Shown: piece after piece, positions 50,879-59,818 of the stretch
Position numbering within the stretch: the stretch's first letter is position 1
How the letters are laid out: the number at the start of each line of letters is the position of its first letter
DNA from: Firm-04 sp964463355
GTDB taxonomy: Bacteria > Bacillota > Clostridia > Oscillospirales > Ruminococcaceae
Direction of reading: 5' to 3'
Assembly (NCBI GenBank): GCA_964463355.1
Contig: CAYXBP010000004.1
Coordinates: 62,001 to 126,000, forward strand
Length of the DNA: 64,000 nucleotides
Program-made: the position numbers and the translations under genes
The notes under the pieces: generated by a model
Databases searched by the model: none
Told to the model about the DNA's origin: nothing
Seen by the model: the letters and a program-made list of their open reading frames with translations, nothing else

Positions 50879-50951
50879 TGGAAATAAACCTCCACTTCAT
50901 TAATTCCGCGCAAAATGGGTGAAAACACCCAATTTCAACGGATATGTTCTT

Positions 50952-50957
50952 ATTATA
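50952..50957 (-). promoter_or_regulatory. -10 box of ppdK
   Basis: TATAAT on the minus strand (50957-50952), about 75 bases upstream of the start codon. No good -35 box was found at 16-18 bases. Confidence 0.5.
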
Positions 50958-51057
50958 CCACAGATTCTTCCAAAATGCTAGAGGTTTTTCAAATTTTTTT
51001 TCGTTTTTCACCGCTTCTCATGCTTTTTGTCATTTTCCACAATTTTTCAAATACCCC

Positions 51058-51086
51058 TTGCAATCAGAGAGTAAATCTGCGATAAT
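51058..51086 (+). promoter_or_regulatory. Promoter of rnhA
   Basis: TTGCAA (51058-51063), 17 bases, GATAAT (51081-51086), about 105 bases before the start. The 300-base gap between ppdK and rnhA holds only these two divergent promoter signals. Confidence 0.65.
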
Positions 51087-51190
51087 ATGTAGTATCATAG
51101 CAACGCAACACAAGGTCTGCTGATGCCTTCGCGGCACATCTGCCTTATGGGGTGTTATCTATTGCATCACTTTTTTGAGAGGTTTTTTTC

Positions 51191-51658
51191 ATGGAGCATT
51201 CTACATCTATGCCACAGGTCGCCATGTTTTCCGATGGCGCGTGCAGTGGAAACCCAGGCCCTGGTGGTTGGGGCACGATCTTACGTTTTCAGGCGGGGGG
51301 GATCGTGCACGAAAAGGAACTCAGCGGTGGCGAAGCACATACCACCAACAACCGCATGGAGCTAACGGCAATCATTGAGGGGCTTTCAGCACTGAAAAAG
51401 CCCTGTTCTGTGACGATCACCACAGACAGCAAATATGTGGTGGACAGCATCACCAAGGGGTGGGTATACGGCTGGAAAAAGCGTGGCTGGATCAAAAGTG
51501 ATAAAAAGCCCGCGCTGAATGTCGACCTCTGGGAAATGCTACTGCCTCTGCTGCAACGCCACAATGTTACTTTTTGCTGGGTGAAGGGACACGCGGGGCA
51601 TCCCGAAAACGAACGCTGCGACCATCTTGCCGTGGCACAAAGCAAGGCCCATCAATAA
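51191..51658 (+). CDS. rnhA: Ribonuclease HI
   Basis: Degrades the RNA strand of RNA-DNA hybrids in replication and repair. The four catalytic acidic residues are visible: Asp in FSDGACSGNPGPGGWG (~15), Glu in NNRMELTA (~55), Asp in TTDSKYV (~77) and Asp in NERCDHLA (~145). 155 aa is typical for the bacterial type with the basic handle (WVYGWKKRGW). ATG 51191 follows GAGAGG. Single gene with its own promoter and terminator. Confidence 0.96.
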   Translation: MEHSTSMPQVAMFSDGACSGNPGPGGWGTILRFQAGGIVHEKELSGGEAHTTNNRMELTAIIEGLSALKKPCSVTITTDSKYVVDSITKGWVYGWKKRGWIKSDKKPALNVDLWEMLLPLLQRHNVTFCWVKGHAGHPENERCDHLAVAQSKAHQ

Positions 51659-51666
51659 TGGAGATA

Positions 51667-51705
51667 CCGCAACTTTAGCAAGGGAAGCGAAAAGTTGCGG
51701 TTTTT
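51667..51705 (+). terminator. Terminator of rnhA
   Basis: CCGCAACTTT (51667-51676) pairs with AAAGTTGCGG (51691-51700), followed by TTTTT. Confidence 0.88.
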
Positions 51706-51710
51706 CTGTA

Positions 51711-51749
51711 TAAAAAAATCAGCATAGCCGCATGACACGACTATGCTGA
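51711..51749 (-). terminator. Terminator of rpsU
   Basis: On the minus strand TCAGCATAGTCG pairs with CGGCTATGCTGA (51749-51738 with 51730-51719, one G-T), followed by seven T. A second hairpin, CCAAAGAA/TTCTTTGG (51757-51776), lies between it and the gene. Confidence 0.85.
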
Positions 51750-51811
51750 CATTTTCCCAAAGAATTGTTTCTTTGGCAATCCCTTCCAGCGTTCACTGAA
51801 CGTCGCGCAAA

Positions 51812-51985
51812 TCAATACTTGCGCTTACGGGCTGCCTCAGACTTCTTCTTGCGCTTTACGGAAGGCTTCTCATAGTGTTCTCTTTTACGAACTTCTGCGA
51901 TCACGCCGTCTTTTGCGCAGGAACGCTTGAAACGCTTCAGAGCAGTATCCAAGGACTCGTTCTTGCCTACGCGAACTTCTGCCAC
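51812..51985 (-). CDS. rpsU: 30S ribosomal protein S21
   Basis: Small, very basic ribosomal protein that helps mRNA initiation on the 30S subunit. The 57-aa product starts MAEVRVGKNESLDTALKRF and continues with RSCAKDGV and EVRKREHYEKPS, all diagnostic of S21, and ends in a Lys/Arg-rich tail (KRKKKSEAARKRKY). The start is GTG 51985, preceded by GGGAGG. It is shorter than usual ORF-calling cut-offs. It has a consensus promoter at 52100-52128, leaving a leader of about 108 bases, and a strong terminator downstream. Confidence 0.96.
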   Translation of the reverse strand: MAEVRVGKNESLDTALKRFKRSCAKDGVIAEVRKREHYEKPSVKRKKKSEAARKRKY

Positions 51986-52099
51986 GAATTTTCCCTCCCT
52001 TTGTCCAACGACAGAGGTTTATATATGAAAGCTGCGCGACGCATCACAAACGCACTGCATCAACACGGCTCATATATCACCAAAGCACGATACAAGTAT

Positions 52100-52128
52100 A
52101 TTATATCACAGATGCTTCTATTTGTCAA
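52100..52128 (-). promoter_or_regulatory. Promoter of rpsU
   Basis: Minus strand: TTGACA (52128-52123), 17 bases, TATAAT (52105-52100). It begins 26 bases after the leuS stop codon; no terminator separates leuS from it, so leuS transcripts may also read into rpsU. Confidence 0.88.
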
Positions 52129-52153
52129 GTTCTTTTTGCAATTGTCGCAAAAA

Positions 52154-54559
52154 TTAGTTCGCGACGATATTCACCAGTTTGTTGGGAATATATATCTGCT
52201 TGCGAACCGTCTTACCCTCAATGGCTTCCTTGACTTTTTCCTCGGCAAGTGCAGCAGGTAAAACCACATCCTGCGGGGCATTATTCGCGATCATCATACG
52301 GCACTTCAGCTTGCCGTTCACCTGCACTGCGATTTCCACCTGCTCATCCACGCATAGAGCGGGGTCGTACTCCGGCCATGTCTGTTGATTGAGCATACCG
52401 AATCCCATCAATTCAAAGAGTTCTTCCGTTATATGGGGCGCAAAGGGATTCAACAGCATCAGCAGTGTGCGATACTCCGCACGATTCACGGCACCCGTTG
52501 CAGTCAGATCGTTGACCAAAGCCATCATTGCTGCGATGGCGGTATTGAATTTCAGATGCTCAATATCATCGCTTACCTTGCGAATGGTCTTGTGCATTAC
52601 GGTCTTGACAGCATCGCGGTACACATCACCGTCAATCACAAGATCCTGCATCGCCCAGATACGATCCACAAAGCGTTTGCAGCCTTTCACGCTGTTTTCG
52701 CTCCACGGAGCTGCCTTTTCGTAATCACCCATAAACAGCACATACAAACGCAGCACATCGGCACCATACTGATCGACCACATCGTTGGGATCAATAACAT
52801 TGCCCTTGGATTTTGACATTTTCTCTCCGTCTGGTCCAAGAATCAGGCCCTGTGCAGTACGCTTTGCATACGGTTCATCGGTGGGCACTGCGCCAATATC
52901 GTACAAGAACTTATGCCAGAAACGCGAATAGATCATATGACGCGTAACATGTTCCATGCCGCCATTGTACCAATCTACGGGCATCCAGTATTTCAGTGCG
53001 TCCATATCCGCCAATTGGGTATCGTTGTGAGGATCGCAATAGCGCAGGAAATACCACGAAGAACCTGCCCACTGGGGCATAGTATCAGTTTCGCGCTTAG
53101 CAGGCGCACCGCAGTGTGGGCAAGTGCAGTGTACGAAGGAATCCAGCTTGGCGAGAGGGCTTTGCCCATCGGTACCTGGCTCAAAATTCTCCACAGGAGG
53201 CAGCCGCAGAGGCAACTCCTCGTATGGCACAGCCACAATACCGCAATGCGGACAATGCACCAGCGGAATCGGCTCGCCCCAATATCTCTGGCGGTTGAAT
53301 GCCCAATCCTTCATTTTATACTGCACGCCTGCTTCGCCACAGCCCATACGTTCCAACACAGTCATCACTTTAGCGATGGCATCCTTCTTGTTCGTGATGC
53401 CGTTCAGCTCGCCAGAATTGATCAGTTCACCCTCGCCAGTATATGCCTCTTGGGTGATATCGCCGCCCTTGATGACAGCAATGATCTCAATACCGAACTT
53501 CTTTGCAAAATCGTAGTCGCGGGCATCGTGGGCAGGTACCGCCATGATTGCTCCAGTGCCGTAACCCATCATGACATAGTCAGAGATGTAAATGGGAATC
53601 TCTTTGCCTGTCAGTGGATTCACCGCAGTCAGACCCTCAATTCTCACGCCTGTTTTATCCTTGACCAGCTGGGTGCGCTCAAATTCGGTTTTCTTGGCGC
53701 ATTCCTCTTTGTAGGCATCCAATGCAGCAATATTGGTAATGCTGTCACGATACTTCTGGATCATGGGATGCTCTGGTGCCATGACCATAAAGGTTACGCC
53801 ATAAAGGGTATCGGGGCGTGTAGTGTAGATGCGCAGCTGCTCGTCCTGCTCCTTGATTTTGAAATTGACGAATGCACCAGTAGATCTTCCGATCCAGTTT
53901 TGCTGTTGCAGCTTGATATTGGGCAGATAATCGACCGTTTCCAACCCTTCCAGTAATCTGTCCGCGTACTGGGTGATGCGCAGATACCATACATCCTTGG
54001 TTTTCTGGACGATCTCACTGTGACAAATATCACACTTGCCGCCCTGAGAATCCTCATTGGACAGCACAACCTTGCAGCTTGGGCAGTAGTTAACAGATGT
54101 CTTATCGCGGAACACCAGACCCTTCTCAAACATCTTCAGGAAGATCCACTGTGTCCACTTGTAGTAATCCTCCTCGGTAGTATCCACTACGCGTGCCCAA
54201 TCGAAGGAGAACCCGACGCGCTTGAGCTGCTGGGTAAACTTTTTGATATTCTTATCGGTCACCTCTCTGGGATGTACACCCGTTTTGATAGCGGTATTCT
54301 CGGTGGGCAGACCGTAGGCATCAAAGCCGATAGGAAACAGCACATTGTAGCCCTGCATACGACGCTTTCTGCTGACAACCTCCAAACCAGAATACGCTTT
54401 GATGTGCCCAACGTGCATACCGGCACCCGACGGATACGGAAACTCTACCAATGCATAAAATTTCGGCTTGGTGTGATCTTTTTCGGCGGCAAATACCTGA
54501 TGCTCTTCCCAGTATGCCTGCCATTTTTCTTCCACTTCATGAAAACGGTATTCCTGCAT
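52154..54559 (-). CDS. leuS: Leucyl-tRNA synthetase
   Basis: Class I synthetase charging tRNA-Leu. Signatures: GAGMHVGHIKAY (HIGH motif, ~46), zinc-type Cys pairs CPSCKVVLSNE and CDICHSE (~155-180) and CPHCG elsewhere, the editing domain with GYGTGAIMAVPAHDARD (~330), WAGSSWYFLRYCDP and the KMSKSKGNV loop (~570). 801 aa is standard. ATG 54559 has a GGAAGC-like ribosome binding site. It is the last gene of the long minus-strand housekeeping run, 30 bases after a small membrane protein gene. Confidence 0.97.
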   Translation of the reverse strand: MQEYRFHEVEEKWQAYWEEHQVFAAEKDHTKPKFYALVEFPYPSGAGMHVGHIKAYSGLEVVSRKRRMQGYNVLFPIGFDAYGLPTENTAIKTGVHPREVTDKNIKKFTQQLKRVGFSFDWARVVDTTEEDYYKWTQWIFLKMFEKGLVFRDKTSVNYCPSCKVVLSNEDSQGGKCDICHSEIVQKTKDVWYLRITQYADRLLEGLETVDYLPNIKLQQQNWIGRSTGAFVNFKIKEQDEQLRIYTTRPDTLYGVTFMVMAPEHPMIQKYRDSITNIAALDAYKEECAKKTEFERTQLVKDKTGVRIEGLTAVNPLTGKEIPIYISDYVMMGYGTGAIMAVPAHDARDYDFAKKFGIEIIAVIKGGDITQEAYTGEGELINSGELNGITNKKDAIAKVMTVLERMGCGEAGVQYKMKDWAFNRQRYWGEPIPLVHCPHCGIVAVPYEELPLRLPPVENFEPGTDGQSPLAKLDSFVHCTCPHCGAPAKRETDTMPQWAGSSWYFLRYCDPHNDTQLADMDALKYWMPVDWYNGGMEHVTRHMIYSRFWHKFLYDIGAVPTDEPYAKRTAQGLILGPDGEKMSKSKGNVIDPNDVVDQYGADVLRLYVLFMGDYEKAAPWSENSVKGCKRFVDRIWAMQDLVIDGDVYRDAVKTVMHKTIRKVSDDIEHLKFNTAIAAMMALVNDLTATGAVNRAEYRTLLMLLNPFAPHITEELFELMGFGMLNQQTWPEYDPALCVDEQVEIAVQVNGKLKCRMMIANNAPQDVVLPAALAEEKVKEAIEGKTVRKQIYIPNKLVNIVAN

Positions 54560-54589
54560 GATCTCTTTGCTTCCTCTCTGTAAATTAAA

Positions 54590-54925
54590 CTAAATGTTGT
54601 TTGATTTGCAATGTCTGCGGATATCGGGCAAAAACGCCAGCATCGCGCCACCGCCCACATCCAGCAAGCCTTCAATCAGGTAGATGAGGTTCTGCGGCAG
54701 ATGGGTGATATTATCCACAAAATGGGTACAAAACAGCGCAACCAACAAGATCCCCACGACAATATTGCTCCATTTTACGCCCAAAAACAGGCAGATCGTT
54801 GCGGCGATGGCGATCAGCAAGGTGATGAGGTTGATTCCCCCGCCGATGATCCCGTTAATGAGTGCTTTCAGTATCATATATACGCCCACTGCCGTTGCCA
54901 GCAGTTGACCGCGTTCCATTTTCAT
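54590..54925 (-). CDS. Small membrane protein of unknown function
   Basis: I do not recognise a family. The 111-aa product has three to four hydrophobic helices (~7-28, ~32-50, ~54-70 and a weaker one ~78-100) and a short basic C-terminus, so it is an integral membrane protein. ATG 54925 overlaps the rsfS stop (TGATG) and GGAGG lies seven bases upstream, showing it is truly translated and coupled to rsfS. It sits between rsfS and leuS. Nothing indicates a transport or enzymatic role. Confidence 0.75.
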   Translation of the reverse strand: MKMERGQLLATAVGVYMILKALINGIIGGGINLITLLIAIAATICLFLGVKWSNIVVGILLVALFCTHFVDNITHLPQNLIYLIEGLLDVGGGAMLAFLPDIRRHCKSNNI

Positions 54926-55290
54926 CACGCATCCTCCTCAATCAACAGATGGGAGATATCAACCTGTTCACCATCTGCCCACAGACGCTCCAGTTGATAC
55001 TCTGCGCGGGTATCCTCATAGAATACATGAACCACAATATCGGCATAGTCCAGCACGATCCAATTGGCACTGCGGTAGCCCTCGGTGCTTTTCGGCTCCA
55101 CGCCACACTGCGAAAGTTCGTACTCCACCTCCCCTGCCAATGCCTTCACCTGTGTGGTGCTGGTACCAGTCGCAATCACAAAGTAGTCTGCGATGATGGT
55201 CAGGTTCGTAATGCCAATCACACGGATGTCTTTTGCCTTTTTCTTGTCCAACGTCTGTACAATCTTTTCCAGTTTTTCTTGTGTCGTCAT
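54925..55290 (-). CDS. rsfS: Ribosomal silencing factor RsfS
   Basis: Binds ribosomal protein L14 and blocks subunit joining when nutrients are short. The family pattern is clear: KAKDIRVIGITNLTIIADYFVIATG near the start (read in two parts), STTQVKALAGEVE, and the C-terminal YRSANWIVLDYADIVVHVF stretch. 121 aa is typical. Gene order nadD-yqeK-(LCP)-rsfS is common in Firmicutes, which supports the call. Good GGAGG-type ribosome binding site upstream. Confidence 0.95.
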   Translation of the reverse strand: MTTQEKLEKIVQTLDKKKAKDIRVIGITNLTIIADYFVIATGTSTTQVKALAGEVEYELSQCGVEPKSTEGYRSANWIVLDYADIVVHVFYEDTRAEYQLERLWADGEQVDISHLLIEEDA

Positions 55291-55328
55291 AGGTTCCTCC
55301 TTTGGTTTTTCGTTCCTTGATTCATCGC

Positions 55329-56567
55329 TCAGCCACCGTTAAAGTGGTCGCCGCCGATGACGGTGCCCAGATCGGTGGATTCGTGATCGTATGTGGTATC
55401 GCGATAATTCCCCTCGCTGATCAACTCACAGATGGGCAGTTCAAATATCGGCTGATAATAGGGGCGAAACCGGAGATTAAGCAGCTCCACCGCTGGTTGA
55501 TAGTGTATCGACCAGACAGAATAACTGTTACTTTTCGGGCCTGGACGATGGTTGACCGCCTCACCAGGAAGCATATACATTGCGATGCGCTCCATGCCAA
55601 TCGTCTGTGCAAAATCTGCAAGCTTGGACATTTCTCCAATGGAAAGATCGGAGTACACCAGTTCTTCATCCATGATGGTATCGGCATATCGAAGCAGTGA
55701 AAATGTACCGGTATCGCAGATTTTTTGCATCAACGCCGCCAAAAAAATGCGCTGCGCCTGCATTCTGCCGATATCGCCTTCGATATAGCCGTGACGATAC
55801 CGCACCATCCACTCTGCCTGCTGGCCGCTGAGCGTCTGCTTACCAGCGTGAATGGTTTTATCTGCCTCATAGTGGATTGTATAAGGCATATCAATGGGAA
55901 CACCACCGATGAGATCCACGATATCTACAATATCCTCGCAGCCCGTTGTGATATAACGATCAATGGGAATACAGAAAGTTTCCTCAATGCAATTCACCAC
56001 ACGCTGCACAGCAGAGACCGACGGATCGCCGAGGGCATACACGCTATTGATCTTTCCGCCGCTGAACGAGGTATATTCAGGTACGTAGGTATCTCGCGGA
56101 ATCTGTAGGACATGAATCTGATTGCCTGCAATATCAAACATGGCAAGCATCATCACATCGGTATTGCTTCGCTGTTCGTCAAGCCCAAGAAACAAGATGC
56201 TGAACTGCCCTTCACGAATCTGGTCGAGGTTAAGCCCATCATCAAAGGCAGCGGAGTTTTCCACATCCGCCTCACTTTTCACTGCAAAGGAAAACTCCTT
56301 GGATTCAAGCGTCCCCTGCTCCCCTGTAAAGGGCTTCCAGTGGCGAAATTTGTCCATCAACGAAATCTGCGTTTTCACGGTTCTGCCGTTGGCATCGGCA
56401 TACTCATATGGGATCAGCTTTGCGTGGAGGATCATCGTCGCGGAAATGCCCACTGCCAACACAATGGCGATGACCACACCCAGACGCTCCGAAAAGCGCA
56501 TTGGGCGATACTTTTTTTGTTTCTTTTTCCGCTGCGTGGCAACGGTCGATTTCCCACTTTTTGCCAT
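55329..56567 (-). CDS. LytR-CpsA-Psr (LCP) family protein
   Basis: Membrane-anchored enzyme that attaches teichoic acids or other anionic polymers to peptidoglycan. It has a basic cytoplasmic N-terminus (~1-28), one membrane helix (~30-50) and an extracellular LCP domain (~130-390) with the conserved arginine/aspartate motifs RSNTDVMMLAMFD and QIPRDTYV and the later RYRHGYIEGDIGR-type sequence. 412 aa. ATG 56567 follows AGGAGC; a start at 56651 would be in the spacer without a ribosome binding site. Its location between yqeK and rsfS is common in clostridia. Confidence 0.93.
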   Translation of the reverse strand: MAKSGKSTVATQRKKKQKKYRPMRFSERLGVVIAIVLAVGISATMILHAKLIPYEYADANGRTVKTQISLMDKFRHWKPFTGEQGTLESKEFSFAVKSEADVENSAAFDDGLNLDQIREGQFSILFLGLDEQRSNTDVMMLAMFDIAGNQIHVLQIPRDTYVPEYTSFSGGKINSVYALGDPSVSAVQRVVNCIEETFCIPIDRYITTGCEDIVDIVDLIGGVPIDMPYTIHYEADKTIHAGKQTLSGQQAEWMVRYRHGYIEGDIGRMQAQRIFLAALMQKICDTGTFSLLRYADTIMDEELVYSDLSIGEMSKLADFAQTIGMERIAMYMLPGEAVNHRPGPKSNSYSVWSIHYQPAVELLNLRFRPYYQPIFELPICELISEGNYRDTTYDHESTDLGTVIGGDHFNGG

Positions 56568-56663
56568 AATACTGCTCCTTTGGCGAACAAATGCTGCATT
56601 CAGATATCTGTCATACAGATCTTGAAACATCCTGTTTATTCGCCGCAGCAAGCGGCAACGATA

Positions 56664-57275
56664 CTATTTACTTTCCGGCTTGGTTCTTGCGGCAATGCGC
56701 CGCAGATAGTAATTATAGGCTTCGGCGGTACAAAGCGGCAGCGGTGTACCTTTTTTCAGCACACTTTCTATTGAAAAGGATATGCCCGTAAGCATCGCCT
56801 TATGCAGATCGGAAAAAGCCAATTTACGGATGCGTTCCACATCACGGTAGCTGCGGTCTGCGGAGATGAGATCCGCCATATAAACAATTTCTTCCAGAAT
56901 CGTCATATTGGCGTGCCCCACGGTATGCCATCTTGCAGCACCAAGCACCTCACGGTTCTCGATGCCCAATTCATACTGCATATACGAGGCAGCTGCAATA
57001 CCATGCCACACAGGTCTGCAAAGCCATTCTACATCCTCCACGGGAAAACTGCCGCTGCGCATGAGGGACTCCTGTTCCTCTGGCGGCAGCTCCTTGCAGC
57101 AATCGTGCAGCAGCCCTGCGAGATAAGCCCAATCCGGATCCGCGTGCCAACGCACTGCAAGTTCACGGGCAGAATTTGCCACATTTACCGAATGGGTAAA
57201 CCGCTTTTTGGAGAGCCTTGCACGCAACAATACGATATAGCTTTGAAACTGCGTTGATAACTGCGACTGCTCCAT
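56664..57275 (-). CDS. yqeK: YqeK-family HD hydrolase (diadenosine tetraphosphatase)
   Basis: HD-domain hydrolase; YqeK proteins cleave Ap4A symmetrically to ADP. The metal ligands are seen in RFTHSVNVA (~26), LLHDCCKE (~56), WHG and ARWHTVGH (~110-118), and DLISADR (~137). 203 aa is typical. ATG 57275 follows AAGGAGG. It stands after nadD as in Bacillus and most Firmicutes. A 96-base spacer without a promoter separates it from the LCP gene. Confidence 0.94.
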   Translation of the reverse strand: MEQSQLSTQFQSYIVLLRARLSKKRFTHSVNVANSARELAVRWHADPDWAYLAGLLHDCCKELPPEEQESLMRSGSFPVEDVEWLCRPVWHGIAAASYMQYELGIENREVLGAARWHTVGHANMTILEEIVYMADLISADRSYRDVERIRKLAFSDLHKAMLTGISFSIESVLKKGTPLPLCTAEAYNYYLRRIAARTKPESK

Positions 57276-57299
57276 ACAAACGCCTCCTTACTAAAGATA

Positions 57300-57920
57300 T
57301 CATTGACGGTACAACCCGTATACATTCATATATTGTACTACATTTTCCGGCAAAAGGCAAGAGCAACTTTCACTTTTTTGCATTTTCTCTCGAATTTGCG
57401 TGGAGGAAACGGGCAATGCTGCAACAGGCAACACAAGAATATCTGCGGGTTGTTTTCCATCATCCTGCATTTGCCGCTGCAAGTCTTCAGCCTTTTGCCG
57501 CAATTGCGCTGCATCTCCGTGCTGCCGTGATACCGCACAGACAGCCGTCATCTCCAAAATATCCATCCAGCGATACCAACGATCAAAGCTCAGCAGCATA
57601 TCACTGCCAATCATCAGCGTCCATTTCACATTAGGATACTGCGCTTTCAGGTACGCGAGGGTTTCCACGGTATAGGATTTCCCACTTTTGCAAATCTCAT
57701 AGTCGGATACGGCAAGCCAATCATATTTGCTTGCCGCAAGCTTGCACATAGCATACCGATGCTTCGCATCCACATAGGCAGCAGAGGATTTATGAGGCGC
57801 AGTACCTGTCGGCATCAGCACCACATAGTCCAACCCACAGGCTGATTTTACGGATTCGGCCAGATGCAGGTGTCCGTTATGGATCGGGTTGAAACTGCCG
57901 CCGAACAATCCTGCACGCAC
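57300..57920 (-). CDS. nadD: Nicotinate-nucleotide adenylyltransferase
   Basis: Forms nicotinate adenine dinucleotide from nicotinate mononucleotide and ATP in NAD synthesis. The nucleotidyltransferase motif GGSFNPIHNGHL (~7-18) and the second motif SSTQIRE (~175) are present. 206 aa is normal. The start is GTG 57920, directly adjacent to the yhbY stop codon, with AAAGGAAA upstream. Next gene is yqeK. Confidence 0.95.
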   Translation of the reverse strand: MRAGLFGGSFNPIHNGHLHLAESVKSACGLDYVVLMPTGTAPHKSSAAYVDAKHRYAMCKLAASKYDWLAVSDYEICKSGKSYTVETLAYLKAQYPNVKWTLMIGSDMLLSFDRWYRWMDILEMTAVCAVSRQHGDAAQLRQKAEDLQRQMQDDGKQPADILVLPVAALPVSSTQIREKMQKSESCSCLLPENVVQYMNVYGLYRQ

Positions 57921-58235
57921 TTATGATTTCCTTTTGCCGTTTGCAGGCACCAGTGCAATGACGGGCTGTTTCGGATTGGGTTTATACAACACAAAGCGAC
58001 TGCCAATGACACATACCACATCCGCCTCCACGGCAGCTGCAATCTCCTCAGCGGCTTCTCTGGCAGAATACTCCGCATTCTCCAGTACGCGCAGTTTGAT
58101 CAGCTCTCTGGCGCGCAGTGCGTCTTTGATTTGTTGCAGCATCGCATCCCCGATGCCGCCCTTGCCCACCTGAAAAATCGTTTCCATTGTGTTTGCCAGA
58201 CCGCGCAGCTGTGCGCGCTGCTTACTTGTTAACAT
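57921..58235 (-). CDS. yhbY: YhbY-family RNA-binding protein (CRM domain)
   Basis: Small CRM-domain protein that binds pre-50S ribosomal RNA in ribosome assembly. The start LTSKQRAQLRGLANTME and the conserved GKGGIGDAMLQQI loop followed by ARELIKLRVL are typical. 104 aa. ATG follows GGAGGACAAATC. It sits between rdgB and nadD, as in other Firmicutes. Confidence 0.95.
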   Translation of the reverse strand: MLTSKQRAQLRGLANTMETIFQVGKGGIGDAMLQQIKDALRARELIKLRVLENAEYSAREAAEEIAAAVEADVVCVIGSRFVLYKPNPKQPVIALVPANGKRKS

Positions 58236-58247
58236 GATTTGTCCTCC

Positions 58248-58850
58248 TCAAAGGCTTTGCTGCGTCAGCAGTGCCACAACCTGCTCCAAGGCACGTTTGC
58301 GGTGGCTGACGGCGTTTTTCTCTTCTGCTGTAAACTCCGCAAAGCTGCGCCCATTGATCTCAAATATGGGATCATATCCAAAACCATTTTCACCATGGGG
58401 CACATATCCGATGCAGCCCTCCACTCTGCCTTCTACAACATATTTTGTCCCATCAGGGGTAATCAGGCACATGGCGCAGGCAAAATATGCACCACGATTC
58501 TCTTTCGGCACATTTTCCATCATTGAAAGCAGTTTTTCGCAGCGTTGTGCATCGGTCGCATCTTCCCCTGCAAATCGGTGCGAATACACACCTGGTGCGC
58601 CGTCAAGGGCATCCACGCACAGACCGCTGTCATCCGCTAACACATAGCAGTTTTCATTGTTCGCTGATTGCCGATCAAAAATTGCCTGTGCCTTAATTGC
58701 CGCATTCTCGGAAAAAGTGGTACCGTTTTCTTCTACTGTCAAATCAATGCCCGCCTCACGCTGCCCACAAATGGTAAGCGACTTGTTGCTTAGCATTTCC
58801 CGAATCTCGCGGAGTTTATTCTGATTATTCGTTGCCAAAATCAGCAGCAT
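58248..58850 (-). CDS. rdgB: XTP/dITP diphosphatase (RdgB/HAM1)
   Basis: Removes non-canonical purine triphosphates (XTP, ITP, dITP) from the nucleotide pool. Signature blocks are LATNNQNKLREI at the N-terminus, VLADDSGLCVDALDGAPGVYSHRFAG (active-site Asp pair, read in two parts) and GENGFGYDPIF. 200 aa. ATG 58850 follows GGAGG and lies 26 bases inside the end of ftsY, so the two are coupled. Confidence 0.96.
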   Translation of the reverse strand: MLLILATNNQNKLREIREMLSNKSLTICGQREAGIDLTVEENGTTFSENAAIKAQAIFDRQSANNENCYVLADDSGLCVDALDGAPGVYSHRFAGEDATDAQRCEKLLSMMENVPKENRGAYFACAMCLITPDGTKYVVEGRVEGCIGYVPHGENGFGYDPIFEINGRSFAEFTAEEKNAVSHRKRALEQVVALLTQQSL

Positions 58851-59793
58851 CTTCCCGGTCCTCCTGTCCGATATCGTCTGTCACCTCACGGTCAAACAGA
58901 GCCTCTACAAAATCTTTAGAAGAAAACGCCTGAAGATCGTCAATGGATTCACCAACACCTATGAGCTTTACAGGAATCTTCAGTTCATTGCAGATGGAAA
59001 TCACGATACCGCCCTTTGCGGTGCCATCAAGCTTTGTCAGCACAATGCCTGTAATGGGCGCAACCTCTTGGAATAATCTCGCCTGATTGACGGCATTCTG
59101 CCCCGTTGTGGCATCCAACACCAGCAGACATTCTCGTGCGCAGCCCTCTGCCTCGCGATCAATTACACGATTGATCTTGGCAAGCTCCTGCATCAGGTTC
59201 TTCTTGTTATGCAATCTGCCTGCGGTGTCACAGATCACCACATCACAACCTCTGGCTTTTGCCGCAACTACCGCATCATATACTACTGCGGCAGGATCAC
59301 TGCCCTCGGCATGGCGCACCAGAGATACTCCTGCTCGATCTGTCCACACAGCAAGCTGGTCGATCGCAGCTGCACGGAATGTATCGGCGGCAGCAACCAG
59401 AACCTGCTTACCCTCGTTTTTCAGTTGATGACACAACTTGCCGATGGTGGTTGTCTTACCTGCACCGTTGACACCGATCACCAAAATGACCGACGGTTTT
59501 GTGGAAAGATCAAGCGGAGTATCCTCGCCCATCATCTCCGCTACAATTTCCTGAATCAGCCCCATGATATCATTTGGATCAGTAATACCGCGCTCTTTCA
59601 CAAGGGCACGAAGGGCGTCGCAAATCTGCATGGCGGTCTCGGCACCCATATCGCCCATGATCATGGTTTCTTCCAGCTGTTCAAAGAGTTCTTCATCAAT
59701 TTTCGTAAACGAATGCAGCAGACGACGCATTCCCTTGATTACGCTATCTCGCGTTTTTCGCAATCCTTCACGAATCTTTGCAAATATGCCCAT
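58825..59793 (-). CDS. ftsY: Signal recognition particle receptor FtsY
   Basis: GTPase receptor that docks SRP-bound ribosomes at the membrane. The N domain helices (~1-85) are followed by the G domain: GVNGAGKTTTIGKL (G1, ~110), DTFRAAAIDQL, DTAGR (~195), TKLDGTAKGG (G4/closing loop) and GVGESIDDL (G5). 322 aa, without the long acidic A domain, as usual in Gram-positives. ATG 59793 follows a GGAGC-type site. Order smc-ftsY is conserved in Firmicutes. Confidence 0.96.
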   Translation of the reverse strand: MGIFAKIREGLRKTRDSVIKGMRRLLHSFTKIDEELFEQLEETMIMGDMGAETAMQICDALRALVKERGITDPNDIMGLIQEIVAEMMGEDTPLDLSTKPSVILVIGVNGAGKTTTIGKLCHQLKNEGKQVLVAAADTFRAAAIDQLAVWTDRAGVSLVRHAEGSDPAAVVYDAVVAAKARGCDVVICDTAGRLHNKKNLMQELAKINRVIDREAEGCARECLLVLDATTGQNAVNQARLFQEVAPITGIVLTKLDGTAKGGIVISICNELKIPVKLIGVGESIDDLQAFSSKDFVEALFDREVTDDIGQEDREDAADFGNE

Positions 59794-59818
59794 TAGCGGC
59801 TCCTTTCATCGCAGTACA

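Noticed and set aside
48341..50887. 848-codon open frame on the plus strand across ppdK
   Set aside because: It is the mirror of the strongly biased codon use of ppdK. It has no ribosome binding site, no family match and a low-complexity His/Ser/Leu-rich product.
51986..52099. rpsU leader as a riboswitch or ribosomal-protein leader
   Set aside because: The 108-base leader shows no clear conserved fold that I can recognise.
52913..53956. 347-codon open frame antisense to leuS
   Set aside because: Shadow frame inside a well-supported synthetase gene; no start signals or recognisable domain.
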